64,000 nt of DNA from Candidatus Iainarchaeum sp. (GTDB taxonomy: Archaea; B1Sed10-29; WALL01), in NCBI GenBank assembly GCA_023129115.1, contig JAGMCR010000002.1, forward strand, positions 78,753-142,752, given 5' to 3'. Position numbers and translations under genes: made by a program. Positions 8,179 through 16,308 of this stretch are shown here, piece after piece (the stretch's first letter is position 1; the number at the start of each line of letters is the position of its first letter). The notes beneath the pieces were generated by a model that saw only the letters and a program-made list of their open reading frames with translations, made no database searches and was not told where the DNA came from.

Positions 8179-9276
8179 ATGAAGTACAAAAAAATAGTTT
8201 TCCCGCGGGACGGTGCCGCCCATGACAACGTTATTGAGTGGTGGTACTTTAACGGGCACCTGAAGGACGGGAATGGCAATGGGTATGCCTTCATGGACTG
8301 CCTGTTCAAGGCAAAGCCCAAAGAAGTGAAACTTCCTTTTTTGAAAAAGATTCCACTCAAAAACGCTTATTTCGCCCACTCCCTTTTGTCTGACATCAAG
8401 GACAACGTGTTTTATTCAAGCGTGCAGCCCCTGAGCATACTCTCGAGGGACAGCTTTTCAAAGCCCTTGTTTTTCGTGAATTACTCCCACCCCTCTTTGG
8501 GCGGCTACCTGAATTACGAAATCGAGGAGATTGACGGGTTCAAGTATAGAATCAAGTCCGAGTTCTTTGACTTGACCTTGAGCTCGACCAAGAAGCCGCT
8601 GCTTGAGGGCGGGCGCGGGTTCATTGACTTGAATTCAAAGCAAACGTTTTACTACTCGCTGACAAACCTCGAGACAGAGGGATACGTCACTGTCAACGGC
8701 AAGCGAATCAAGGTAAAAGGCAAGTCCTGGATGGACCACCAGTGGGCCGACGTCCCGTACTCGAAGGACAAGTGGAGCTGGTTTTCAATCCAATTGGACA
8801 ACAACACGGAAATGGTTTGCTTTGAGTATGGCGACAAGAAAAAGAAGACTTATCTCGCGAGCATTTCGTACGCGAACGGAAGGGTCGCCCACGCCAGTGA
8901 CTTATCACTAACCCCATTAGGCCAGGTATGGGAGAGCAAGAGAACTGGCGCCAAGTATCCCCTTTCATGGAGGATTCAAGTCCCGTCAAAAAGAATTGAC
9001 CTCGTGGTGAGCCCCTTAATGAAAGAACAGGAAATAATTTTTGGGCCAATCAACTACTGGGAGGGGCCGTTAAAAGTAACGGGAAAAGTGAACAACAAAA
9101 AAGTGGCTGGAAAAGGATTTTCAGAGCTTGTCGGCTACCCGACAACAAAGTCTTTTGTTGAGTTTTATGAGCCAGAACTAAGGAAAATCGAGAAAATAGT
9201 TAAAAGAGACTTAAGCGAATGGGTGGGTCATACGATTAGTGGAAAGCCGGGGTTTGCCGCGGATCGCAGGAAGTGA
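8179..9276 (+). CDS. CrtC/AttH-like lipocalin-fold protein (carotenoid hydratase family)
   Basis: 365 residues. The start ATG at 8179 lies 4 bp after the previous stop. The motif EWWYFNGHL at 20-28 and SWMDHQWAD at 183-191 are hallmark strings of the CrtC/AttH family, which includes carotenoid 1,2-hydratase (hydroxyneurosporene synthase). These enzymes add water to the terminal isoprene of acyclic carotenoids. The C-terminal half continues as a second lipocalin-like barrel, ending with GYPTTKSFVEFYEP. With a CrtI-like enzyme before it and a UbiA prenyltransferase after it, a role in modifying an acyclic isoprenoid is the simplest reading. Other AttH-like proteins have unrelated or unknown roles. 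Confidence 0.8.
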   Translation: MKYKKIVFPRDGAAHDNVIEWWYFNGHLKDGNGNGYAFMDCLFKAKPKEVKLPFLKKIPLKNAYFAHSLLSDIKDNVFYSSVQPLSILSRDSFSKPLFFVNYSHPSLGGYLNYEIEEIDGFKYRIKSEFFDLTLSSTKKPLLEGGRGFIDLNSKQTFYYSLTNLETEGYVTVNGKRIKVKGKSWMDHQWADVPYSKDKWSWFSIQLDNNTEMVCFEYGDKKKKTYLASISYANGRVAHASDLSLTPLGQVWESKRTGAKYPLSWRIQVPSKRIDLVVSPLMKEQEIIFGPINYWEGPLKVTGKVNNKKVAGKGFSELVGYPTTKSFVEFYEPELRKIEKIVKRDLSEWVGHTISGKPGFAADRRK

Positions 9277-9282
9277 GGTTGT

Positions 9283-10116
9283 TTGGGCTTTGGTGGTTTC
9301 TTGCTTCACTTGCGGCCGCTGTCGTGGCCACTTGTCGCACTGCAAGTCTTGACGGGGTTCGTGCTCGCCGGCGGCAACACTGTCTCTCTTGAGGTCTTGT
9401 TAGGTTTCTTTGTCATCGTTGTCTGTATGAACGGGGGAACACTGGCGTTCAACTCTTACTTCGACAGGGACGGTGGAAATGTGGGGTGGCTGGACAACCC
9501 ACCCAAAACAACTAAGCAAACATATTACTTGTCGCTCGCGCTGATGGTATTTGGTGTGCTCGCCGCCTTGCTGGTGTCCCATGAATTTTTCTATTTGGCT
9601 TCCGCATCTTTCGTTGTTAGCGTTGCTTATTCACATCCTTGGTTCAGGCTCAAGTCGGTGCCACTGGCAGACGCCATTTGTAGTGGCGTGGGTTACGGGG
9701 TGCTCATGTTTCTTGGGGGTTGGGTACTCGCGTCACCAGTCTTGACTGCCAAGGCCGGGGTCGTGTGCGTGGGAATGTTCCTGGCGTTCATGGCTGGGGT
9801 TCCATTGACCCAAATATATCAAATGCGTGAAGACAAAAAGAGGGGTGATAGGACCACTGCATTGGCCTTGGGACCGGACAAATCAAAGTGGATGTTTTAC
9901 TTCTTTGGCACGCTTTCTGTAGCCGTGTTGTTGTTTGCTGTTATGGAGGGGTTCTTGGGGAAACTTGCGCTACTGGCGGGCGTGCCTTTATTCTGGCTGG
10001 CGTTACAAGTACGGAACATCAAATCATTCAAGCACAAGCAAAAAGTTTATGAGGCATACGTCGTGGTTGTTGTTGTGGATGTGGTTATCATTCTTTCAGA
10101 ACTCGTTCCAGTGTAA
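9283..10116 (+). CDS. UbiA-family membrane prenyltransferase
   Basis: 277 residues with about eight or nine hydrophobic segments. The first Asp-rich motif is NSYFDRD at 57-63 and the second is MREDKKRGDRTTALALG from 181, both diagnostic of intramembrane UbiA prenyltransferases, which use Mg2+ to move a prenyl chain onto an acceptor. The only plausible start near the domain edge is TTG at 9283, with GAGGT just upstream; an in-frame stop at 9274 rules out longer versions. In haloarchaea a UbiA enzyme (LyeJ) elongates lycopene and acts with a CrtI-type desaturase and a hydratase to make C50 carotenoids, so the neighbourhood suggests an analogous pathway. Tocopherol- or quinone-type substrates remain possible. 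Confidence 0.85.
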   Translation: MGFGGFLLHLRPLSWPLVALQVLTGFVLAGGNTVSLEVLLGFFVIVVCMNGGTLAFNSYFDRDGGNVGWLDNPPKTTKQTYYLSLALMVFGVLAALLVSHEFFYLASASFVVSVAYSHPWFRLKSVPLADAICSGVGYGVLMFLGGWVLASPVLTAKAGVVCVGMFLAFMAGVPLTQIYQMREDKKRGDRTTALALGPDKSKWMFYFFGTLSVAVLLFAVMEGFLGKLALLAGVPLFWLALQVRNIKSFKHKQKVYEAYVVVVVVDVVIILSELVPV

Positions 10117-10125
10117 CACACCCCC

Positions 10126-10214
10126 TTTCCGCGGAAGCTTCCCCGGAAATGACTTGGGTGTGGCTGATTTTGGGCGCAGGCTCTAGAGCCATACGAGCTG
10201 TTCTCCCCCGAGCT
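10126..10214 (+). repeat. Dispersed repeat, modules A and B
   Basis: Module A (TTTCCGCGGAAGCTTCC..GGAAAT) is followed after about 25 bp by module B (GGGCGCAGGCTCTAGAGCC, ATACGAGCTGTTC). The same A-B order recurs at 5.65, 11.54 and 18.12 kb. It separates the isoprenoid cluster from the next gene, and its end lies against the TATA box CTTTTATACTT at about 10215. Confidence 0.72.
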
Positions 10215-10250
10215 CTTTTATACTTCTTTTGACTAAAATTGTTTACTCTT

Positions 10251-11306
10251 ATGCATACACAAGAGCTTGTCACACGGCTTGAGGATGCGGAGAAAGCCGT
10301 TTCTGGGTACGGGGGGCAAAGGCTGTTGCTAATCAGCCAGTACTACGGCGCCCAAATGGATTTCGTCGATAGGATAGAGGCGGGCGTTGAGAGGGGCAAG
10401 AGGCTGATGAGTGCGGACATTGTTGTCAGAAGAAAGCATGCCATGAGCCAGCAGAAGATTTTCAAGAGGATGGCGCAGTTTTTCAAGCAAGTCGATGGCT
10501 CATACAAAAAAGGGGACATCAAGGACAAGGAGGGCCGTGTGTTCGCCCGCGCCTATGACAAGGCGGTCCACGGCCATTTTGCCAAGGTACGGGAGATTCT
10601 TTCAGAGGTAGAGGGCATGGCCGTGGTATACACGGAATTTGTTGGGCTTGAGGAAGAAGCAAAAAGGCAAAAGAAAAAGTTGGGGAAAAGGAAGGCGTCC
10701 ATCCATGCATTGCTCGAGGAAGCGGGCTCGGTAAAGCCGCTTGATGGCGATTACGTGAAAAAGCATGGGGAAGTGCTTCGGAGCCTGGAGAAAGCCAAGG
10801 GGCTTAGGGCGGAGTACATACAAAAAATTCGTGGCAAGAGTGTTATGGAGTACGTGGCAATGCTGAAAAACAAGGATTTGGTCAAGGTGGGCTTTCCAGG
10901 CGCGGACCCTGCTGACATCACCAAATTCTTGAATGCTTATCCAGAGCTCTCAAAGGCAACGCCGGAGAAACTGCTTGAATATCGTTCCTGGACAGACGGG
11001 AAGCTAAAGCACACAATCCCGGAGACCAAGAGGTTCAGGAGCATGATGCAGGAGTATGGCTCTTGGCTGGAACGCCTTGAGCACCTTGAGTCATTGGGGT
11101 TCATGGTTGTTAGGAACGTGGAGGACGCGAAGAGGCTCGCGCCATTATTCAGGGGGACCGAGGCCGGTGGCGTGCTGTCAAGCCTTAGCGGGCTTGGGGA
11201 TTACTGGATGGCGCCCCCCAAAGGCGCACCAGTCAGGGACACACCAAAGCTAAAAAAAGAGCTTTCCGAGATAGGCAGGGAACTGGCGCTTCTGGAAGGC
11301 GTTTAG
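10251..11306 (+). CDS. Hypothetical helical/coiled-coil protein
   Basis: 351 residues of mostly charged helix, with no family I recognise. Strong coiled-coil character is seen at roughly 1-60 and 115-200 (EEEAKRQKKKLGKRKASIHA). A helix-hairpin-like stretch (FPGADPADITKFLNAYPELS) lies near 220. There is no signal peptide or TM segment, so it should be cytoplasmic. The ATG at 10251 is preferred over the TTG at 10239 because a TATA box at about 10215-10224 is 27-30 bp upstream, the usual distance for a leaderless transcript here. A GC hairpin remnant (11315-11338) follows the stop. Confidence 0.55.
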   Translation: MHTQELVTRLEDAEKAVSGYGGQRLLLISQYYGAQMDFVDRIEAGVERGKRLMSADIVVRRKHAMSQQKIFKRMAQFFKQVDGSYKKGDIKDKEGRVFARAYDKAVHGHFAKVREILSEVEGMAVVYTEFVGLEEEAKRQKKKLGKRKASIHALLEEAGSVKPLDGDYVKKHGEVLRSLEKAKGLRAEYIQKIRGKSVMEYVAMLKNKDLVKVGFPGADPADITKFLNAYPELSKATPEKLLEYRSWTDGKLKHTIPETKRFRSMMQEYGSWLERLEHLESLGFMVVRNVEDAKRLAPLFRGTEAGGVLSSLSGLGDYWMAPPKGAPVRDTPKLKKELSEIGRELALLEGV

Positions 11307-11314
11307 GCCCAATC

Positions 11315-11338
11315 CCTCCCGGGGCTTTCCGGGGGAGG
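11315..11338 (+). terminator. GC-rich hairpin after the coiled-coil gene
   Basis: CCTCCC pairs with GGGAGG around a GGGGCTTTCCGG core. It resembles the CTCCCGGGG marker of the dispersed repeats and may be a remnant of one that now acts as a 3' end. Archaeal termination depends mainly on T-tracts, and none is obvious here, so the terminator reading is weak. Confidence 0.3.
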
Positions 11339-11352
11339 TGGGCAACGCAAAG

Positions 11353-11360
11353 CTTAAATA
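11353..11360 (+). promoter_or_regulatory. TATA box of the structured RNA candidate
   Basis: CTTAAATA preceded by a purine-rich BRE-like GCAAAG. Its centre is about 25 bp before 11381, exactly where the outer helix of the predicted RNA begins. Confidence 0.55.
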
Positions 11361-11380
11361 TTAGAAATGCGTACTATAGG

Positions 11381-11495
11381 GCGCTGTAGGTTTGAGAGGT
11401 TGTGAACCGCAAGGCTTGCAACGAATTATGTCCCGAAAGTGGCATAAGGGCCGTGTAGAAAATAGCTCTTAAACCTGTAGCACTTCAGCGCTTTC
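11381..11495 (+). ncRNA. Candidate structured RNA, three-way junction with two GNRA hairpins
   Basis: No ORF is present, but about 112 bases fold into nested helices. The outer helix pairs GCGCTG (11381-11386) with CAGCGC (11486-11491). A second helix pairs GGTTTGAGAG (11389-11398) with CTCTTAAACC (11466-11475), ten pairs with one wobble. Inside are a hairpin at 11399-11422 (GTTG..CAAC) capped by a GCAA tetraloop, and a hairpin at 11426-11447 (TTATGTC..GGCATAA) capped by GAAA. A purine-rich single-stranded stretch joins the second hairpin to the closing helix. A TATA box lies 25 bp upstream and T-rich sequence follows. I cannot match it to SRP RNA, RNase P RNA, 5S rRNA or a riboswitch class I know. 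Confidence 0.55.
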
Positions 11496-11534
11496 TGTTG
11501 TTTCAACTGTGTATGGACCTTAGTTCTCACGCTT

Positions 11535-11640
11535 CATTTCCGCGGAACTTCCTAGCCGCAGGATTTATAGCCGTACGAGCTGTTCCCTCCCGAGGCTCTC
11601 AGACCACGTCAAGGAGCCCCCGCTCAATTCCGCACCGGTT
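11535..11640 (+). repeat. Dispersed repeat, modules A, B and GGCTC..GGAGCC hairpin
   Basis: Module A (CATTTCCGCGGAACTTCC), module B (GATTTATAGCCGTACGAGC and CCCTCCCGAGGCTC) and a hairpin GGCTCTcag..GGAGCC. The same hairpin with CACGTCAAGGAGCC appears at 20.46 kb. It ends at ATTCCGCACC, a string also found at 22.67 and 25.38 kb. Confidence 0.7.
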
Positions 11641-11662
11641 TACATGCCTGTTTATAAAGGTT

Positions 11663-11676
11663 TACGATATATCGTA
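11663..11676 (+). promoter_or_regulatory. 14-bp palindrome next to the TATA box of the AAA ATPase gene
   Basis: TACGATATATCGTA is a perfect palindrome ending 4 bp before the TATA box TTTATATA at 11681-11688, which is about 27 bp before the ATG at 11711. This is where a regulator could compete with TBP/TFB. The regulator is unknown. Confidence 0.45.
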
Positions 11677-11710
11677 CACCTTTATATAATAGTTCAAACA
11701 CCGATTAAGC

Positions 11711-12901
11711 ATGGAGCTAGGACTCTGGAAGGTTGTGGAGCAATGGAATTACTGGAAGGAAAAGCCAGAAACCGGTATTCCCAGGGACGTGACCGCAGAG
11801 GCAATGGAGTTCTTTAAAGGCAGCGAAGCGCTTTATTTTTTTGGCCCGCGGCGAGCCGGGAAAACATTTGTTTGCATGCAGCTGCTGTCAAAGCTGTCAA
11901 AGAAGCACGGGAAGAAATCTTGCTTGTACGTGAACTTTGAGGAGCCTGCTCTTGCCGGGAACCTGCGCACGGAATTCATAGAAGAAATCGTTGTAGAATT
12001 CAAAAAAGTGCATGGGAAGTGGCCTCGCTTCGTTTTCCTTGACGAAGTCCAGAACGTTAAAGGCTGGGAGCGCTGGGTCCGCGGAGCAGTGGACAGGAAA
12101 CGGTTCAAGGTTTTTGTCACTGGATCTTCTGCGAAACTCTTGAGTTCAGAGTTCTCCACTTCTCTTGGGGGGAGGGGGATAGGCTTTCTGGTATTGCCGT
12201 TTTCCTTTAGCGAGTTTAGGCGTGCAAAACCAAAAGCGGGGCTCAAGGAGTACCTTGAGATTGGGGGCTATCCAGCGGTTGTACTGGAAAAAAACGAGCG
12301 CAAGCGCAGGAGGATGCTGGAAGAGTATTTTGACACTGCCATCATGAGGGATATAGTGGCTAGGCACGACGTGAGAGACGTGCCAACATTAAGAACGCTT
12401 GCCGTTTACTTACTGACAAATTCTGGAAAGCGCTTCAGCTACAATAAGCTTCGGGCAATGACACATCTCTCTTTTGACGCGCTTAGGCAGTACCTGTCAT
12501 ATCTTGAGGACGCATTAGTGGTTTTCCAAGTACCGTATTTTTCGTACTCCATGAAAAAAGCGCTTGAAAAGCCCCGCAAGTACTATGCTTATGACCTTGG
12601 GCTGCAGGGAGCTGTATCAAAGTCGTTTAGTCCGGACTGGGGAAGAAAAGCCGAGAACGCGGTTGCAATAGAGCTGGTTCGGCGAAGAAAAGAAATTCAA
12701 TACTACTCAAACAAGTTTGAAGTCGATTTCATAATAAAAGAAGGAACAAAGATAAAGCCGGTAAATGTCTGCTACTCAGAGAAACCACCGCAAAGGGAAA
12801 CAAAAAGCCTTGAAGAGTTTTCCAAAAAACACAAGTCAGAACCCCCTCTGTTGCTTTGCGGGAAGGATAACATCTTGAAGTGGCTGAAAACAAACCAATG
12901 A
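11711..12901 (+). CDS. AAA ATPase with DUF4143-like C-terminal domain
   Basis: 396 residues. Walker A is GPRRAGKT at 45-52 and Walker B is FVFLDEVQ at about 107-114. VFVTGSSAKLL is the sensor region, and the middle (FSFSEFRR, YLEIGGYPAVV) matches the large archaeal/bacterial AAA-DUF4143 family. The C-terminal third (ENAVAIELVRR..YYSNKFEVDFII) looks like the PD-(D/E)XK-type fold usual in this family. The biological role of these abundant proteins is poorly known; many sit in mobile or defence-rich regions, as here. Transcription is probably leaderless from the TATA at 11681-11688. It is isolated between two dispersed repeats. Confidence 0.85.
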   Translation: MELGLWKVVEQWNYWKEKPETGIPRDVTAEAMEFFKGSEALYFFGPRRAGKTFVCMQLLSKLSKKHGKKSCLYVNFEEPALAGNLRTEFIEEIVVEFKKVHGKWPRFVFLDEVQNVKGWERWVRGAVDRKRFKVFVTGSSAKLLSSEFSTSLGGRGIGFLVLPFSFSEFRRAKPKAGLKEYLEIGGYPAVVLEKNERKRRRMLEEYFDTAIMRDIVARHDVRDVPTLRTLAVYLLTNSGKRFSYNKLRAMTHLSFDALRQYLSYLEDALVVFQVPYFSYSMKKALEKPRKYYAYDLGLQGAVSKSFSPDWGRKAENAVAIELVRRRKEIQYYSNKFEVDFIIKEGTKIKPVNVCYSEKPPQRETKSLEEFSKKHKSEPPLLLCGKDNILKWLKTNQ

Positions 12902-12910
12902 AAAAATGCT

Positions 12911-12973
12911 CCTTGACGTGGCCAAGCCGCCCTCCCGGGGCTCAGCGTCCTGGGGGGCGCAGCCCCCCCACTG
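12911..12973 (+). repeat. Dispersed repeat, CTTGACG and hairpin C
   Basis: CCTTGACGTGGCCAAGC, CCTCCCGGGGCTCAGCGTCC and the hairpin GGGGGGC-GCA-GCCCCCC. It is close to the copies at 5739-5770 and 5899-5936. Confidence 0.72.
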
Positions 12974-13024
12974 GGCGGTTCGGCACGCGCGGGGTTTATT
13001 AACCTTCTTTTCGTTGGCTGTGCA

Positions 13025-13855
13025 ATGAAGCGCGTTGCCCTGCCCATACTGCTGCTCTTGCTTGTTGGCTGCATTGGCACGCCTTCTCCACCAGCCGGCC
13101 AGTGCTCTGGCCCCACTGTCTCAATCGCGACGTTCAACATACAAGTCTTCGGGCAAGCAAAAATGGGCGACCCGGAAGCCGTGGACTCGCTCGTGGGCAT
13201 AGCCACACGGTTTGACATCGTCGCCATCCAAGAGGTCCGCGACGCAAGCGAGACCACTGTCCCGCGCTTCGTCAGCGAAATCAACTCACGCAACCACTCC
13301 TACGCGTACGTAATAAGCGAGCGGCTCGGCTCCACGTCGTCAAAAGAGCAGTACGCCTTTGTCTACAACACAGAAACAATCTCGTTCGAAAACTTTTCGT
13401 ACCTCGTCAACGACACCGTGTTCGAGCGCCCGCCGTTCGTCGCAAAGTTCAGGGCAGGAGAGTTTGATTTTTTCCTCGTGAACACGCACGTGAAGCCGGA
13501 GAAGGGGCGCACCGCCAGCGAGATAAAAGCGCTTGCCGGCGCGGTCACTGAAGACGAGGACTACATAATCCTGGGCGACTTCAATGCCGACTGCTCTTAC
13601 CTCGACGAAAAAACGCTTTCCTCCCTCTTGCCCGGGCTGGACATAATCGTTTCCAACGAAGACGATACCACAGTGGGCGCGTCCGACTGCACGTACGACA
13701 GGATAGCCATCACGCCACGAACGCGTGAGGACTACTCAAGCTACGGAGTGTACTTGTTCGACAAAGAGCTTGGGCTGGACAGCACGCAAGCAAAAAGCGT
13801 GTCAGACCATTACCCCGTGTACGCAGAGTTTTACATTTCGTGCGACACCGATTGA
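13025..13855 (+). CDS. Exported endonuclease/exonuclease/phosphatase-family nuclease (lipoprotein)
   Basis: 276 residues. An N-terminal signal with lipobox-like LLVGC puts Cys near residue 18. The mature part has the DNase-I-like fold signatures in order: ATFNIQVFG, DIVAIQEVRD, LVNTHVKPEKG, YIILGDFNADC and a final VSDHYPVYAEF with the catalytic SDH. The family cleaves phosphodiester bonds with divalent metal. An anchored surface nuclease could scavenge nucleotides from external DNA, a useful trait for an organism with limited biosynthesis, but that is inference. A TATA-like GTTTATTAA lies about 27 bp before the ATG at 13025. Confidence 0.87.
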   Translation: MKRVALPILLLLLVGCIGTPSPPAGQCSGPTVSIATFNIQVFGQAKMGDPEAVDSLVGIATRFDIVAIQEVRDASETTVPRFVSEINSRNHSYAYVISERLGSTSSKEQYAFVYNTETISFENFSYLVNDTVFERPPFVAKFRAGEFDFFLVNTHVKPEKGRTASEIKALAGAVTEDEDYIILGDFNADCSYLDEKTLSSLLPGLDIIVSNEDDTTVGASDCTYDRIAITPRTREDYSSYGVYLFDKELGLDSTQAKSVSDHYPVYAEFYISCDTD

Positions 13856-13869
13856 TGGGCTCCAAGAAG

Positions 13870-14130
13870 TGAATCCCTCCCAAGGCTCCATCTCAGCGTC
13901 CTTAGGGGGAGCGCAGCTCCCCCTGGCCCAGACGAACAACAACCGAACATCCTGTGGGGGATGTCCGGTATCCTGCGGGATGTACGTCATACCCTGGGAA
14001 GCCTCACCCCCTCAGTAATCCTGTACTAATCTGTCTCTTGGGGCCTTGTGCCCCAAAGCCTAACGTGCCAGCTGAGTTTCAGCTGAATCCCTCCCGAGGC
14101 TCTCATTCTATGGTAGTAGAGCCTGCGCCA
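13870..14130 (+). repeat. Dispersed hairpin-rich repeat block
   Basis: Carries a variant hairpin C (AGGGGGAGC-GCA-GCTCCCCCT, 13904-13924), a string of small hairpins (CATCC/GGATG), then CCTCAGTAATCCTGTACTA. The H1-CTAACGTGC-H2 core has H1 TTGGGGC/GCCCCAA (14038-14056) and H2 CAGCTGA-GTT-TCAGCTG (14069-14085). A GGCTCT..AGAGCC hairpin ends it. Relative to the 5.8-kb copy the loops and linkers are kept while both arms of several stems have changed together. No gene is visible in this gap. Confidence 0.78.
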
Positions 14131-14192
14131 AAGTGTCTTGCAAGTTGATTAGCAGCAAAAGCCTGACACAATTTTCCGAGCTTGGAACACTT

Positions 14193-16112
14193 CTATTTGG
14201 AGTCTCCTAGCACTTGGTGGTAAAAGTTGGACTCCCGGGCCAGTGCATCCACTTCGTTTTTCTTGACCCTAAAGCCGTGTGTTTCGCCTTCGTATTCCAC
14301 GTATTCGTGCCTCACTCCTTTTTCTTCCAGTGCCCGAACCACTTCCCTGGAGCACTCGGGGGTGACAACCTTGTCATCACTACCCTGGAAAAGAATCATG
14401 GGGTTTTTCAACGCTTCCAAGTGATAAATGGGAGAACGGTCTTTGAACACCTCTCTTCCCTTGGAAAGTGTTGTTCCCACCAGGTTTTCAATGTACCGTG
14501 ACTCGAATTTGTGAATTTGTTCTTCTAAAGTGATTAGGTTGCCGATGCCGTAGTAACTAGCTCCCACTGCAAACAAGTCAGGATACTGGGTCATCATCCT
14601 TTGCACTAGGTACCCTCCTGCACTCCCTCCCCTGATGGCAACCCTGGACCCATCTACTTGTCCCTTTTTTATCAAGTGCTTCACGGCGTTGGCCACGTCC
14701 TCGGCGTCAACCACGCCCCAGGAGGATGGGAGCTTGTCCCTGTACTTCCTGCCGTAGCCCGTGCTTCCCCGGTAGTCCACGTCCACCACGGCAAAGCCGG
14801 ACGAAGTCCAGAATTGCGTGACAAAGGAAAACGAGGCGTGGGTATTGCTCGTGGGGCCTCCATGCGCCACTACCAACAACGGCGGTTTTTCTCCCTCCAT
14901 GGGCAGGTATCCGCTGTTTTTAGGGGGGTAAAAAAAGGCGTGTGCCTGTTCTCCGCCTCCAGTGGAGTAAGTTATGAACTGGGGGAGGGAAACGTCTTCC
15001 GGCTTCATTTCCAGCGAAGAACCCTCCCTTAACACATCCAGCTTCTTGGACTCCATGCCAAAGGCGTACACGCTGGCAACGCTGGTACTGCTGGCCCCAA
15101 CGAAAAATATGCTGCCTTCCTTGTCTGTTTTCAGGTGGTGGTACGTGTTCAGACCTGTTTCCACGCGTGACACAGATTTGTCTTCAGGGTCAACAAATAC
15201 CAAGTGCTCTGTTCCTTCTTTGGTCATCACGGCTACTATCCTGCCGTCGGGAAGGAAGTCGTAAGTGCTCTGCCCGAAGGCCCACAACGGCCTGCCGAAC
15301 TCGGCTTGTTCACAGGTAATCCTATTCACTTCGCCGTCCCAAGCGTACAGGTTCCACCAATTCTCAGGCGAAAAAGGGTCTTCCGCCACCCTGTCCTTGG
15401 CATAATACAGCTTGTCCTCTTGGTTGAAGCGGGGCAGGCAAATAGCGCAGTCTTTCCCCCCCTCCACTTTTTTTACGTCACGGACGCTGTCCTTCCTCCA
15501 CTTGCCCATCATTAACTCCGTGCCATCCCACGGCATGTTGGGATGGTTCCACTGGAGCCACGCCACGTATTTTCCCGAAGGCGAAAAGACAGGACTAGCA
15601 TAGAAATCGCTGCCCCGGGCAACGATGCGGGGCTCCACCGCTTTTTCAGAACGCGCGTCCAGCACGGCTAGAAGATTCTCGTTTTCCTTGTCTCCGCACT
15701 CTTTTTCGTAGACAAACAAAAGGCTTTTTCCGTCAGGGCTTACTGTGAGCGAGGCATACTTACCCAAGGACCCGTCTTTGTTTGTTGGGGGGGTGAGGGG
15801 CCTGGCTGCAGAAGAGCTTGGGGGTTGATGGTAAATGCGTTGGTCCTGGAAGTTGGAGAAGTAAACATTCCCCCCAAAAACCGCGTACGCTCCTCCACCG
15901 TACTCGTGAACCCTGTTCCTGGCGCTGAAACCAGGGGGGGTGACGTCCCCCCTGTTTTTGGAGACTACTACGCAACGCCCGCCTTCGGCCGGCCGCATTT
16001 CCAGCCAGTAGGCGTCACTGCCGTCGGTTTGAATCTCGCTCAGTCTGACCACGTCAGAAAATACTTGCTGGGGGGAAATGGCGGACTGCCATTGAAGAAA
16101 CGGTTTTTGCAT
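14193..16112 (-). CDS. Prolyl-oligopeptidase-family serine peptidase (S9)
   Basis: 639 residues. The N-terminal two-thirds form a beta-propeller (repeated LSFVYEKE/VSPDGKSLLF-type strands) and the C-terminal third is an alpha/beta hydrolase. The nucleophile is Ser497 in GGSAGGYL, the acid Asp is in FQGSDDKVV and the His in EGETHGFR. VVAHGGPTSNTHASF precedes them as in acylaminoacyl peptidases. The ATG at 16112 is preferred to the longer frame: a TATA-like TTATAAAT lies about 35-40 bp upstream on this strand and GGTGAG precedes the ATG. There is no signal peptide, so it probably trims short peptides in the cytoplasm. Confidence 0.9.
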   Translation of the reverse strand: MQKPFLQWQSAISPQQVFSDVVRLSEIQTDGSDAYWLEMRPAEGGRCVVVSKNRGDVTPPGFSARNRVHEYGGGAYAVFGGNVYFSNFQDQRIYHQPPSSSAARPLTPPTNKDGSLGKYASLTVSPDGKSLLFVYEKECGDKENENLLAVLDARSEKAVEPRIVARGSDFYASPVFSPSGKYVAWLQWNHPNMPWDGTELMMGKWRKDSVRDVKKVEGGKDCAICLPRFNQEDKLYYAKDRVAEDPFSPENWWNLYAWDGEVNRITCEQAEFGRPLWAFGQSTYDFLPDGRIVAVMTKEGTEHLVFVDPEDKSVSRVETGLNTYHHLKTDKEGSIFFVGASSTSVASVYAFGMESKKLDVLREGSSLEMKPEDVSLPQFITYSTGGGEQAHAFFYPPKNSGYLPMEGEKPPLLVVAHGGPTSNTHASFSFVTQFWTSSGFAVVDVDYRGSTGYGRKYRDKLPSSWGVVDAEDVANAVKHLIKKGQVDGSRVAIRGGSAGGYLVQRMMTQYPDLFAVGASYYGIGNLITLEEQIHKFESRYIENLVGTTLSKGREVFKDRSPIYHLEALKNPMILFQGSDDKVVTPECSREVVRALEEKGVRHEYVEYEGETHGFRVKKNEVDALARESNFYHQVLGDSK

Positions 16113-16308
16113 TTTTCTCACCGGTATACTACATCCCTCGAAAACACATTTATAATTTAGTCTTCCGGAATATAATGGTGGGGTACTCCTTAGCCTAGCC
16201 AAGCAGCCCTCCCGAGGCTTCTATCTATTAACGCCTCAAAAAAGCCATAAATCCTAACCGCACGCCACTGTTCTTATCATCTTTGTGCCCTCGTGCTAGA
16301 CATTACCC

